64,000 nucleotides of DNA from Puccinia triticina (Eukaryota > Basidiomycota > Pucciniomycetes > Pucciniales > Pucciniaceae): NCBI RefSeq assembly GCF_026914185.1, contig NC_070561.1, positions 5,022,001 to 5,086,000 of the forward strand, given 5' to 3'. A program made the position numbers and the translations under genes. Position 1 is the stretch's first letter, and each line of letters opens with the position of its first letter. Shown in pieces: positions 22,344 to 33,800 of the stretch. Under the pieces are notes generated by a model that saw nothing but the letters and a program-made list of their open reading frames with translations, was not told the DNA's origin and made no database searches.

Positions 22344-23344
22344 AAAATATTGTTACACTCCCCTAACTATGATGCGTCATCCAATCTACTCTCGTGTTCC
22401 CCTCTGTGGCGGGCTGGTGACTTAGTCTCCAGCCTTCTTGTTGTTTTACTTGTTCAGCCTCTAGACCTTCCATCCTGGTCCTAGTTGCGTAGGATAACCC
22501 AGGAGCTACCCAATAACTCCTCAAGCTACCCAAGTGTGGGATAAAGGTGGCACTTCTTCCTTCCCTTCTTAACCCTAACCCATTCCGCCTGCTGTGGCGG
22601 CGGCTGAGAATAGGGTGGAAAGCGGGAGCAAGATTGAAGTTAGATGTTCACCTTCCTTCTTAGGAATTGAAACTCTCACTCTTTGTAAGTATTGAGTCCT
22701 GCTGAGCCCGACCCGTAACTCCAGGTGGCCTGGAGTCCGCTCACGAGCTCAACTAGGCCTCCGGGCGGGAGCGAGAGCGAGCAGCGGAGCTGTCCACGCC
22801 AGTGGAGGCCTACAAGGACCCAGGAAACCCCCTGTAAATGGCCGTAACGAAAATGTATGAATTTTTTGGCGAAAACCCAAAATGGTAGGCACAAAAATGG
22901 TATGAATGGGCTTTTTTGGCCTCAATGGTAAGCACTTCAAGTGTATGAAATTTTTCCTGGGTATGAGAGGGTAGTAACTAAGGGCCTGTACCATAGCCCG
23001 CGGATTCCAAGGATCTTGCCCAGGATTCACAACTTTCTGTGAAATCCGAGCGGCCCAGAATCCGGAGTACCATAGCGCTTATTTGTCACCCTCATAATCC
23101 AGGGAAAACAGGCCATTTTCCTCAGTTTGGAAAAACGGCTCCCCCCTATTTTTTTGCCTTGGTTTCTGCACTCCCCTCCCTCACTCCCCCTTCCCTGGTC
23201 CTTGGACCATCAAATACATTGTATGTACATACATATGTATATACACATAAGACCATCCACCAGATTCTTGATGGCCCGTTTGTTCCGGTCATCCAGAAGA
23301 GTCATCACTTGTCATCACTCCTCTTGATGGCCGGCTCGTTCTGG
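22344..23344. other. Downstream region of eL31; no gene seen
   Basis: Contains the presumed 3' UTR, a GC-rich stretch around 22700-22830 without recognised coding content, and from about 23265 a small hairpin region with GGTCATCCAGA/TGATGGCC words. Confidence 0.4.
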
Positions 23345-23575
23345 CAGCGGTGGGCAGATACGTTACCCAAATGGATAACTTTGCCCGTAAGGTAACCATT
23401 ACAGTTATGTTACCTGTAAGTTACTGATAACTTCATTGCATTTACAATATCATTTCCTAAAAACTTAGTTTTGATTTTTTTAGTTACGTTCCTGGATAAC
23501 TTGACTAAATTTTAGTTACGTTACTTTTTTCATAATTGTGGATAACTTGGTTGTAACTCAAGAATCGTTACTATA
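23345..23575. repeat. GTTAC-word MITE, left end CAGCGGTGGGCAGATACG
   Basis: Begins CAGCGGTGGGCAGATACGTTAC. The inverse of this end, ending ATCTGCCCACCGCTG, occurs at 44535-44554 on an unrelated copy. The interior is GTTAC/GTAAC-rich. The right end of this copy was not found. Confidence 0.5.
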
Positions 23576-23744
23576 TCAGATATATGAGCAAAATTGAATC
23601 CTACATTCATACGTATGTAAGGAGCACATGAAAAGATTTTGAAAAATGATTCTTTTGTGATGAAGTGGATTTGAAGGGGTTTAGTTATGACAATTTGTAC
23701 GAGAATCAATTGACAAGAAATGAGATAAGGAAAGAAATATTCTA

Positions 23745-26700
23745 TCATCGTGCCTCAGGTCCTTTAATTCTTTGGGAGTCTTTCTCTTGACAGAATAATT
23801 TGAAGTTATTGAGTTGTTTTGTCGCCCCATCAAAGTATTCACCCAAAGGATGGTCCTCACCCAGCCATAAGCGACTACTTACAGATCTTTCAATTGTGCT
23901 TGGCAACAACTTCCCACGATTGCTAGTGCAGACATCGGCAGCCAAAGAAAATGTCCGTTTGACAGCTGAAGAGGAAGCTACGCAGCCTAAGTAGTCTTTT
24001 GCCAACGTTGAAAGTATGACATAATTGAGTTCGTGTTCCTGAAATATTGATGAGTCAGAAAAACAAGCCTCATCTCAAAAGCAAATCTATAAAACATACT
24101 TTCCACCATTTCAACGCAGAAAATGTGTAATCCTTTTTATCTCCTTGGGTAATACGATCCATTCCTCCAAGGTACATTTTGATTTTGTCTTTGTCTGAAT
24201 TGTTGTTTGGACCACTGAAAAATCAATAGATGTTCTCGTCAATTGTCTCGTTTTCCTTGTTCGCAGGTGTATCCTTTGCGTGCTCTTCTTGCAAAACTTT
24301 CTCCACCATTTGAGTCTTTCTTTCTTCAAATAATTTGACTAGTCTCTTCTTTGCTTCTAGTGCTTCTTTTGGGAAATGTGACTCAAAGAGAGCAAGCCTG
24401 AATGATGGGTTTAGAATTGTTGAAATCACTAGATTTTCACATTCAAGTGCTTCTTTCAAGTAAGTATCTGTTTTTTCGAACATTTTGACAAACATAGGAT
24501 GTAAGGGATCACCACGATGTAAAGAAGATGACTTTTTCTTCAGATGATTTTTCAATTGCAAGTACTCGGGTATTGCAGCACTACCAGTTGGACCATCGCC
24601 CTCCATCTTCTTTGTAAGTAAGAAAAAGTACTAAGAGTTTGATTAATCATCATTAGTTCGATGATCTTTACAAATTCCAATCCCAAAAAAAAACCCAAAC
24701 CTTCAATTCATCATTCAAATCTTTTATCAATTGCCACTCATGTGACAAGAGGGTTATCTCTTGGAAGTGGCCAAGCTCCTTCTGGGAACTCCGTCCTCGT
24801 TGCCGTGCACGTTGGGCATGTACTTTCTCCAGATCCTCTTTAAGAATCTCGTCAATCACCTTGATGGATTGAAAAGAAAAATAATTCAACACTCTTCAGG
24901 TGTAATATATAGTTGACAACAAGGAAGTGACTTATTTCACAGGCGTCATAAGCACGCTCACGACTCTCAAATTTGATGTTCCATCTGATTCCATATCCAG
25001 GGATCAGACTATGCAGATTCAAGCCTTTCTTCTTGGATTTCCGTTTAAATACTTGACGCCATGCACTTGTTGAAGTAATCTTTCTGACAACAAAATCTAA
25101 CTGTCATTTTAGCAGGTGAGAATATTTTCAATATCTGTATCTTTTGTATCAATAATTTGATTCAATTTTAAGCTCAGACCTTTTTAGTTAAACAATCCAA
25201 GTCATTGGACTCATTACGGTTGGTTGCGCAGTATTCAACTTTGTCCTCATCTGACTCTTCTTCGTTTTCTCAATTTTTGATTAGCACAGCAAGCTCTTGC
25301 TCGTCATGTTCTGGTTCAGATCCGCAGTCGACATCAGAATCTGTTTCATGGACTGAGCCATTTTCTGATATTTCTTCGTCTTCCTCAAGTATAGTTTCCA
25401 TGTTATTGGCATACGGAAATGTTCCAAGTACTGACTCCTTAATTTTTGCAGGGGGAGGAGCGACGATTCCAAGTTCAGCAAGACCAGCATTGACGATTAA
25501 AGCAATCTTGTGGCAGAAACAACGTATGTGCATGTTCTTGGCTCGCCAGTCAAAGGAGTACGCCCCGTTTTGTTCTTCCAAGATGTTGAAAATTCTAGTA
25601 GCCATCGTATTATTGCTTGAGGCAGAATCGGTCGTCTGAGCAAGCATGTATAATTGAAAAAAACTGATATGAGTATTGAAATTGTACAATATTTTGTCAC
25701 TTAATTTATTGAGGAAGGCTCTACTTATCTTGGGATAGATGCCATGTTTCTGCAAAACATTGGCAAGTGGCTCAGCAAGCCACTTTCCTTGATGAAACCA
25801 CAATACCAATTTCAGAGAGAGATGGGACATGTTGAACTCCAATTGGTTGTTGATATATGCAACAGAAGATCCAATAAATGCATAACGGTTTCCTTTTGTT
25901 GTCCAAACATCGTGGACAAGAGTGAACTTGCTCGATGATTTCTAGATTTCAGAAAGATTTTATCCGTATTTAGAGTCTTCCCTATCAAGAATTCACAGGG
26001 GAACACTTACCTTCAAACTTTGAAGCATGGATGCTTGCAATGATATCTATAGTTGTTTGGCCTCAGCTGCAGCCCATTTACGTTTATAAAGTAAAGCGTC
26101 AGGTTTAGAATAGTGAAAAGCAGCCCTCAAGTCAAAATCCTTGATCCGTGACCATGGGAGAGCATTGCGTGTTTGCCAAATCATCAAAATCTGATTCAAA
26201 GTTTTCTTATCAAACTTTCCAGCACGTCCAAAAAATGATGTAAGTTTTTTACTTCCATTTGTGTTCTTTTCAGATACATAGTTCTTTGACCTCATTGACT
26301 GTAGGGGGAAGATTTGCCCCTAATTCAATTGCCAGGTCTCTGTTGGGACAGCCCGATCCATCACGTCCAGCTTGGTTTGATCCATCTCTATGTTTTTGTA
26401 GATTTGCATCAGAATTATGTCCACCACAAACTTGCTTCTTGCACCACTTGCATTTGTACGTAATCGGTTTTTTCTTCAGCTCTTCCTCCTGTGAGTATTT
26501 CCAGGAAAAATAAATCAGGAGACAGTCGTTAAACAATGAGACAGAAGATTTGGGTTTTGTTTGACATACTCCTGCTTTGGGAGGGTGGAACGGTTCGCCA
26601 AAGAAATCCAGGGGAGAGTCAAACTTCTTTTCAGTACGCTTTCTAGCCGCTAGAATTTTGGTGTTCTCAGGTTCAGAGTCCTCACGCAAGTCAATGAATG

Positions 26701-26851
26701 ATCCCAATTCACTATTGTTTGGTGGATTCAATTTGTTTTTCTTGTGTTTTTGTTGATCGTTTTTTGTATTTTGTTGATTGTGAGGTGTTGGTTTCTTTGT
26801 TTGAACTTCTTGGTCGCTATCTTCATTTTTGGAGACAGAAATGCTTCTCAA
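23745..26851 (-). pseudogene. hAT transposase 2 (BED finger to dimerisation domain)
   Basis: Read on the minus strand: a basic N-part, then a BED-type zinc finger with YKCKWCKKQV and NLQKHRDG (about 26420-26480); then LNQILMIWQTRNALPW, DLRAAFHYSKPDALLY and SSSKFTLVHDVWTTKGN (about 25880-25930). Next come AQTTDSASSNNTMAT and MHIRCFCHKIALIVN (about 25500-25640) and a long acidic linker. The C-part has SAAIPEYLQLKNHLKKKS (24520-24600) and the dimerisation region with YLGCVASSSAVKRTFSLAA and DVCTSNRGKLLPST (23900-24000). Several GT-AG introns are needed. An in-frame TGA at 25270-25272 sits in the acidic linker, with open frame continuing to about 25155. It is the same family as 16995-19497 and better preserved. 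No terminal repeats were located. Confidence 0.85.
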
Positions 26852-27547
26852 TTGCTTATTGTTGGATTTCTCTATTGCTGGTAAAGGTCTATTGACTGAT
26901 CAACGAGAATCTGAAGGTGGCAAGACGATGGAGGGATGCCGACTGATATTTGAGCTAACTCGAGATGAACGTCGGATTCCATTTGCTGGTACGCTGTGCT
27001 GAGAAGCAGTCCCTAGTCCGTAGGATTTTTGAGCCATGCGATCACAATTAAGAATGAGACTGTAGAGAGTTGAAGGGAACCTGTCAGTTTTGATCTATGA
27101 GACTAGAGGCCAAGGCGGCTGCGCCGCTGCAGGGCCCAAAAACCTATGTCAAATTCCTAAGGGCCCACCCACACCACTTGTCGCTTGGCATATTCATTCC
27201 CTCCCAGTCACCTCCAAATTAGGCTTCATATTATCTCATAGGAATTCATGAATTTTGATTGGAGGAGTTCTGGTTGGCTAAAATTCTAAATCTAGAGGGA
27301 ATAGCTAAATCTTACTTGCTTGTTAAAATTGCTCAAGATCAAGTTTTCACCAGAAAACAAGTTTCTGGTGCCTTGATCTCAATCAATCAATACATTTAGG
27401 CAATGGTAAGTCTGACAAGTGCTGAGCTCAGTAAAGAAATAGTCAAATTTGAGAATAGCTTTCCAAAAAGAAAAGCAAGCCCACCCCCTCCACAACATCT
27501 TGCTTTATATTGCAAAAGGGTCAAAATGGAGTAATCTTGGGGAGAGG
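26852..27547. other. Upstream of hAT 2; contains a TAGAGG motif copy at 27104
   Basis: Intergenic. At 27104 begins TAGAGGCCAAGGCGGC followed by a short GCGGC/GCCGC hairpin and CTGCAG, as at the ends of the 5050-7835 element but without an inverted partner nearby. It is preceded by AACCTGTCAG, which also precedes the copy at 39866. Confidence 0.5.
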
Positions 27548-27992
27548 CAACACTGGTTCGCTACACTACGCTACACTATTTCAGCGCTACGCGTTAGCGT
27601 AGCGGCAAAAAGCGCCCATCTATTTTGCATAGCGTTAGCGCGCTGTTAGCGCCGCTACGCTGCGCCAATTTTCAGCGGCGCTAACAGCGCGCCAATTCTT
27701 TGTTAGCGTTAGCGCGCCGCTACATACGCTGCGCTGCGCTAGCCCTTTTTTCCCGCTAAAGGCGCTGTAGCGCAGCATAGCGCGCGCTCTTTTGCGCCCT
27801 GCATGTGTAGCGTTAGCGCAATTGCGCGCATCTGCGCTAACGCTACGCTATCAGCTAAAATAGCTGCGCACCGCGTGCGCGTAGCGTTAGCGCATATGCG
27901 TGCAATTGCGCTAACGCTACGCTAACAAATAGAGCATTTGTGCTGCGCTACGCTACGCTAACCGCTATGGTTAGCGTAGCAACCCAGTGTTG
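27548..27992. mobile_element. CAAC-family MITE built of GCGTTAGCGC words
   Basis: The ends are CAACACTGG and CCCAGTGTTG. The 7-bp direct repeat ggagagg flanks it (27541-27547 and 27993-27999). The interior is almost entirely GCGTAGCG, TAGCGTTAGCGC and related palindromic words. Confidence 0.8.
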
Positions 27993-28252
27993 GGAGAGGA
28001 GGCCCACAATTACTATCATTTTTTGCTTGAATGCTGTTTTGGCATGATTTTTACTTTTCCATTCATCAAAAAAACGGCTGAGCTTGCTGTTGCAATGGCA
28101 GGAATCTGGTTAATAACATGGATAGATTAGGATACATTATCTGAACTCCAAATTCTGATCACTTGGTCAAGGGGATGTGGCAAAATCACTATATTCCCAG
28201 CCATTTCTGTCCAACCCCATAATTATGTAATCATCAATAGGCAGACTATTTT

Positions 28253-28440
28253 CAATCTGATTGTTGGGCTGAGCAGCTTAACTTTTTTGTTGAAACATTC
28301 CTTCTGGGATATAACAAATAAGTCAGAAGCATAAGTGACAAAGTCCAATGCACCATCTTTGTCTTTATCCCAGAGGAGAGGTTCATGAGCAGCATCTGAT
28401 TGGATCCATTTTCCAAGAAGCAGAATTCACATAGGTAACT
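28253..28440 (-). pseudogene. Coding fragment, unidentified
   Basis: One frame reads without stops from KWIQSDAAHEPLLWDKDKDG through DFVTYASDLFVISQKECF to KKVKLLSPTIRL, with a TGA just upstream. The composition is protein-like, but I do not recognise a family. It is probably part of a degraded repeat gene. A second short coding-like fragment (KEVEALKEDAKRMKGIRAEL) lies at about 28690-28800 on the same strand. Confidence 0.3.
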
Positions 28441-29033
28441 CAGGTGGTCTGTCAATGGTTTGTTATGGTCCAAATGATCAAGAGCTCACAATTGCACCTT
28501 GGACAAAACAAATCAAAAGAATCCTTCAGGCTTAAATCTGTTGATCCTTTAAACCTCCAGTACTTGGGGCATGCTGGTTTTGTTTGGTGTTTTCTGTGTG
28601 TTTTCTGTATTTCAGTACAAAGTTCAACAGCTTTCAAGCTTTTTGTTGTTTCCACTAATTATCATCAATCATCAAAAGCCACTTGATATATATTTCAAAT
28701 AGTTTATTGACATAATTTTTGACATCTCAGGTGAATCCAGCTCAGCTCTAATTCCTTTCATCCTTTTTGCATCCTCTTTCAAGGCTTCAACCTCTTTCAT
28801 TGATTATAAGTCAAAACAAATGTCAGTTCTCAATGCATTCCATTTCAAGGCAAAAGTACAAGAGCTCACCACTTTTGCCACTTTTAATTGCTTCGTCTAG
28901 ATCTGCCCCTTTGTTTTCATCTTCAGGCCAAAAAAGATGCCTGTCATGTTGCAAGGAAGCATTTATACTTGGCTTCGGTCATTCTTGCCGATCTTCAGTG
29001 GATCAGAGGGTTCAACCTCACGGGGAAAGAGAA

Positions 29034-30466
29034 TCATTTGCCCAAAAAATGCAATGTATCAGGCTGGATGGTGTGGAGCGAATTGTACATACTCAATAGG
29101 TTTCTTGGTTTAGGCTGACAATCATAGCACTCCATCTCACCCTGAGGAAGAAGTGTGAGCATAGGGGGGAGGGGGGAAATCAAAGACAAAGGGTGATCAA
29201 CAGAGCTTTTGTGTGCCTTGCTCAGAATTGGGCCGTAGAAAAATCAGGAGCTGTTGCCAGGAACTTACAGTACAAATCCGGACTTGTGCGGGACAGAGAG
29301 GGTCGCCCCTGCGGCTCTTGGCCTGGTTGATGACGTCGACATGGAGCAGGGAGATGGGGATGAGCTCAGCAATGTCGGCGAGCCGGCGTTGGGTAGGTAG
29401 GATGGTGCCGGCTCTGGGCAGCAATGACAATAATGACAGTCGCGGCCGTGTGGGGCTGGTGTTGTTGAGCACGTGGCTGGGCAAGATTGGCTTGTTAAGG
29501 CTGGCTGGCGGCGGCGGGACACGGGCGGCAGCGGCTGGCGGAGGGTGCGGACGCCTGGGCGACGGAGAGGACGACGAGGGACCCGAGATGCTTGTCCGGT
29601 GCCCTGCTGAGGCAAGGGGAGGAAGTCGGTCGCGATTGAGTTGAGCTGTTGGTGCCAGGTGGACCGAGCCGACGAGCGCCCAAATGTTCTGTTTCAGCTA
29701 ACCAAGCCCGGCCTGCAGGATTGCGAGAGTCTGAAAGACGAGGTCAAAAAAGCAGCTGAGGCCCTGCAGATGGGATGCGTTTCGGACTTACACGTAGTTG
29801 TGGTCCTGCACCAGGAGAGCAGCCTCCATCACCTTGACGACATCAGCCGGGTTTTGAGAGTTAGATCCATGAATTCCTTCACTAAAATTTGAGCATATCT
29901 GATACAAGGAGCATTTGCCGAGGTCAAGTAAGATGTTGCTTACTTTGAGGCGGTCCAACCAACGGTACTGACAAGAGCATTGACCTAATTCAACAAATCA
30001 GAGTTCAGGTCGGGCGGTGGATCGTTTTGGAATTGAATTAAGAACCTACACTTAAAACCAATGACGACCAAGCTGAGAGAGTCAAGGAGTGCATTGATGA
30101 GACCGAGACCCCAGTCTGATTTGGATTGCAGGATGTTGATGATCTGAGTTAATTTGAAAATCCCGCTTCCGAGTGTGATTGTGAGCTATTGCAAGGCTTT
30201 AGAATTTGCAAGATTCTATGCTTGAAACAGTAAACCTTGTCCAGCCAGCTGTGATAAGCATTGTATGTAGATGGGGGTGGCAGTTCATATGTTGATACAG
30301 ATAGTTCCTGACAACCAGTAGCGCGGCCTGGAAGGGTAGTTGTTGACGATGCGTGGCTTGGCTGAGGACGAGTGAGCGTGGCGGTAGCTTGAGCGTGTGC
30401 GGAGGCAGTGAGTGGCTGAATATCAGTTGATGAGGGTTGATGGGTATTTAAGGAGGGCTTCTTCAA
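29034..30466 (-). CDS. Multi-exon gene of unknown function
   Basis: Exon-like blocks on the minus strand join with GT-AG sites. They are about 30466-30236 (ending HSWLDK), 30185-30060 (LTITLGSGIFKLTQIINILQ to SLVVIGFK), 29984-about 29793 (RWLDRLKVSNILLDL, NPADVVKVMEAALLVQDHNY), a GC-rich exon ending at 29269 (RRLADIAELIPISLLHVDV, AKSRRGDPLCPAQVRICT) and 29141-29034 (GEMECYDCQPKPRN to a TGA). The start is uncertain. The only in-frame Met lies upstream of the TATA-like TAAATA at about 30445, so the true start may be elsewhere or the locus may be a transcribed non-coding chimera. The boundary near 29793-29700 is unresolved. The promoter block is shared with 5497-5690. Function unknown. Confidence 0.35.
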
Positions 30467-30655
30467 AGTGGATGTCCCCCCAGGGGATCCGGTTTCGTCC
30501 GCCCCCTCCCTGGAAGCCCCCTAGTTGCTTGATTAGGCCCCTCCTTGGCAGCTCTTTCACAGAGTTTTTCACAACCGGCCCTTTTTTGCTTGTTTCTCTG
30601 GCACAGCTGGAGGGTCATCCATAGGGCCTTTGGGTCTTTGGGGATATTTTCAACT
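30437..30655 (-). promoter_or_regulatory. Promoter-like block with TAAATA box, duplicate of 5497-5690
   Basis: The reverse complement matches 5497-5690 through AAAGGCCCTATGGATGACCC, GGGCCGGTTG, AGCAACTAGGGGGC and CGGATCCCCTG, and ends at CCTTAAATACCC. Similarity continues weakly upstream through CTAGATCTAAGTTTTGG. It precedes the gene at 29034-30466. Confidence 0.5.
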
Positions 30656-30830
30656 GCTGTGTGTATTTTCAAAATTGTGTGCTCTTCTGTTGTGTTATTT
30701 TTAAATTAGAAATATGCCAAAACTTAGATCTAGGTTTCCACGTTTGTGTGGATTTAATAAACTTGGATAAAGGTTTGGTGTTTTTAATATTACACCATAT
30801 TTATCACACTAACAAATGAGGCCTAAAATA

Positions 30831-33800
30831 AGGGGCTGTTGATTTTTACAATTCCTCTTTTACAATGTAAGGACATTGTAAAATGATAACATTGCAAAAT
30901 TACACATTATCCACAAAACAAATAATTTTACAAAATTGCTCACAATTGAGGGCATTGCAAAACCAGAGAATGTAAAAACTAATTTGTAGATTTGCACATG
31001 ATCCCTTTTTATGTACAAATTTACCATGTCATTCTTACCACGCCCAGACATTGCAAAATCTGACATTGCAATGGTGCACCAGAGAGGCAAAACAATTAAT
31101 TTTGCAAATTAATTGCTTTACCAAGTGGGGCCCATTGTAAAAAAAGTAATGTAAAATTACATATCCCTCCGCAGGCGGGCAATTTTGCATTGCCTTGCAA
31201 AAAAAGGCCCTATGGCCAAGAAAAAAATCAAAACAAAGCAAAACCGCCACGTATCAGAGCGAGAACAATAGTGAAATCAGATGACTTAAAAAGAAGCCCA
31301 AGTAAAAAGCAAGGAGGCGGAGGAGAAATGATGGGGAGAAGAAAGCACAATAAATCAAAACAGGCGAATCAAACACCTGTGGTACCCCTCGAGGACCTGC
31401 GCAACCCTACTCTTGTCGGTCTCGCCGCCAATGGCCCACCTGCACCTTTTCGAGGTGCAGGTTGGCTCGCCATTTGATGAGGTTGATCCTCCTTGCCAAT
31501 CACCGATTGTGCTGGTTGGCTGGCCGATTGAGCATGTTGATTTTTCCGGGTCACCGCATACTTTTCTTTCTCGATGTTCCAGTGAGATTTCCAGTTGGCA
31601 GCCTCGCGTGCCGTAATGCGCTCCCAATCCGAATCGTTTAACGGGGCAGACACAAAGTTCAACCGGTTTGCTTCAGCAGCCTCCTTCCTAGGTCGTCCTC
31701 GCTTCCCGGTCGGTTTATTTGCAGCTGTGGATTTCTGCATTGGTTGATTATCTGAGGCACGGTCACAAGCTGGGTGTTTGGGTCCGGTGTCATGATCACT
31801 GTGGTCCGGATGGGAAGGGTCGCCAATCTGAGCAGTCTGAACAACCGGGCGGACCTTTGGAGGGCGGCCACGCCGGGCTGGGAGCTTTTCAGTGGGGTTG
31901 ATCATTGGTGCACGAGATTCCACTTCTTCGGATTGAGGTTTCGGCTTGGTAGAAACAGGCTGAGCCTTCTTCAGACGAAGAAGGATCTTGATTGGTTTGC
32001 TTGGTGGACTCAAAGGATTGCCTGGAGCATCATGTTGCTCACCATCTTCACTGGAATCTTCTCCAGTTTCTTTGCCGCTAACCTCAGTGGAATCTTTGCT
32101 GGAATTGTCAGAGCTGGAATGTTGGGAATCAGATGAATAGTCCGAGATTTTCTCCTTCAGGTTCTTGGTAGATTTGTTTCTGATGATCGCCGGTTCGGCC
32201 GGTTTCAAAGAGTCCACGGTAGCTTCACCATTGTAAGATATTTTCAACAGGCTCTTCATGTGTGTGAAAGGAAAACCCAAGGAGATTGTGGGGTTATCGC
32301 GGCGGATCCTCTCGATACTTTGGTCAACAAAACTAGCTTCATCGTCCGTCCACTCTCGCGAGTAAAGAAGCCAGCTGGTATTTGGGTGAGCTCCACTGAT
32401 CTTTCCGGGGACGGTGTCGACCATCTGAGCGTAGCCGGCATTCACACGGTCATTGTGTAGCCAAATCCCGGTAACTCCTCGAACGGTTTGCAGTACCTTT
32501 CCCCAATAGTGACCATCTCCCCAATATCCTTGCGACATGAGTGTGTATACCTCCCCCGATATGGTGAGCTTGAAAGGCCAATTCAACCTGTTTCTGTTCA
32601 TCGATGATTGTTGCCGAGTCGATTTGAAAGTAAAGGTGAGGGGGTGATTTGCCATCGGGGAATGAGATGATTGATGTTTGTTCTAGGAAGTTGCTGGGGG
32701 AGGGATTGTCTTCACACTCCAAAGGCTTACTTCGACGGGGTTTTTTGGATCGCTCGGCACCACAACTTTGGCATTGTAGACCGGAAGTTCCAGCCAGTCC
32801 AGAAGTTGACCACCGGGTGATCAGAAGCCCAGCGTCGGCGCAGTTGATTTCATTGGCTTCAAACATAGAGTTAGTGACCTTTAGGGCCACCAAGCGGCGA
32901 TCTCCTTGGGGATGATTGATTGGCTTCTTGTGAATCTTCCGGGGGCAAGAGAATTCTCGAGTTTCTTGAATGGAAAACAGACTCTTGAGGACCTCCGACG
33001 AGTTCGTTTTTGGATCCAAGATGATTTCCATGAAGAAATCGCACGATGCAAAGGAACCCGGGATGAAGGAGTCAGGATGGAGGCTCCTAGCCGCTTCAAA
33101 TAGTTTGTTTGATCCACGAGTGAGGATCGATTTGAGATTCTTGTTCTGGATGAGCTCATTGGTGGTCCGGGAAGTAAAATGGGAGACAAGAGTGTGGAAT
33201 AGACTGGTATTTTTCCCGTCGGGGCTTTGGAGCCAAAGAGGGCTGTAGATTGCATAAAGGGAGTCCAACGCAGCCGCCAACCAACATCAATTCCGTGTTA
33301 GTGAATCCTTTGAGGCAGCGTACAACATGAAAGTTGTGTGCATTGCCCTGTTGATGTTAAGAGATTTTGGGGGCCTGCCGAGCTTTACTCGTTTGGTTGG
33401 ATGATTGACAAGGGCTTGGGTGGTGTCTGGAGGGCGCCCATCGTTCATTGCGGCCCTCTGCTGCTTGGTAGGTTTGATCCAACCAATCGAGTGGGCGATG
33501 TCTTGCTGGTTCTTTGGCTTGATCCCATACCGGATGGGGATGCCACGCATAGTGAGCTCGTGGTCCTTCTCCAAAGCTTTGACAAATGCAAAGAGCTCGG
33601 CAAAACCTGGAATCAAAGCCTTCTTTCCAGAACTGATCAATCAATCAAGTCAGTGTTTTTTTTATCTCCAAACCAGATTTAAGATGAAAAGACGAGGAAC
33701 CGAACCTACCTGAACATGTAGTAGACTCGGTGCATGCTCTCCTGAGCATTAGTAGAACTTGGGAGCTGATCATTGCCGTTAGGACAGTCCTCGAGCATCT

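Noticed and set aside
29213..29644. 143-codon plus-strand frame
   Set aside because: Antisense shadow of a GC-rich exon on the minus strand, which has consistent splice sites.
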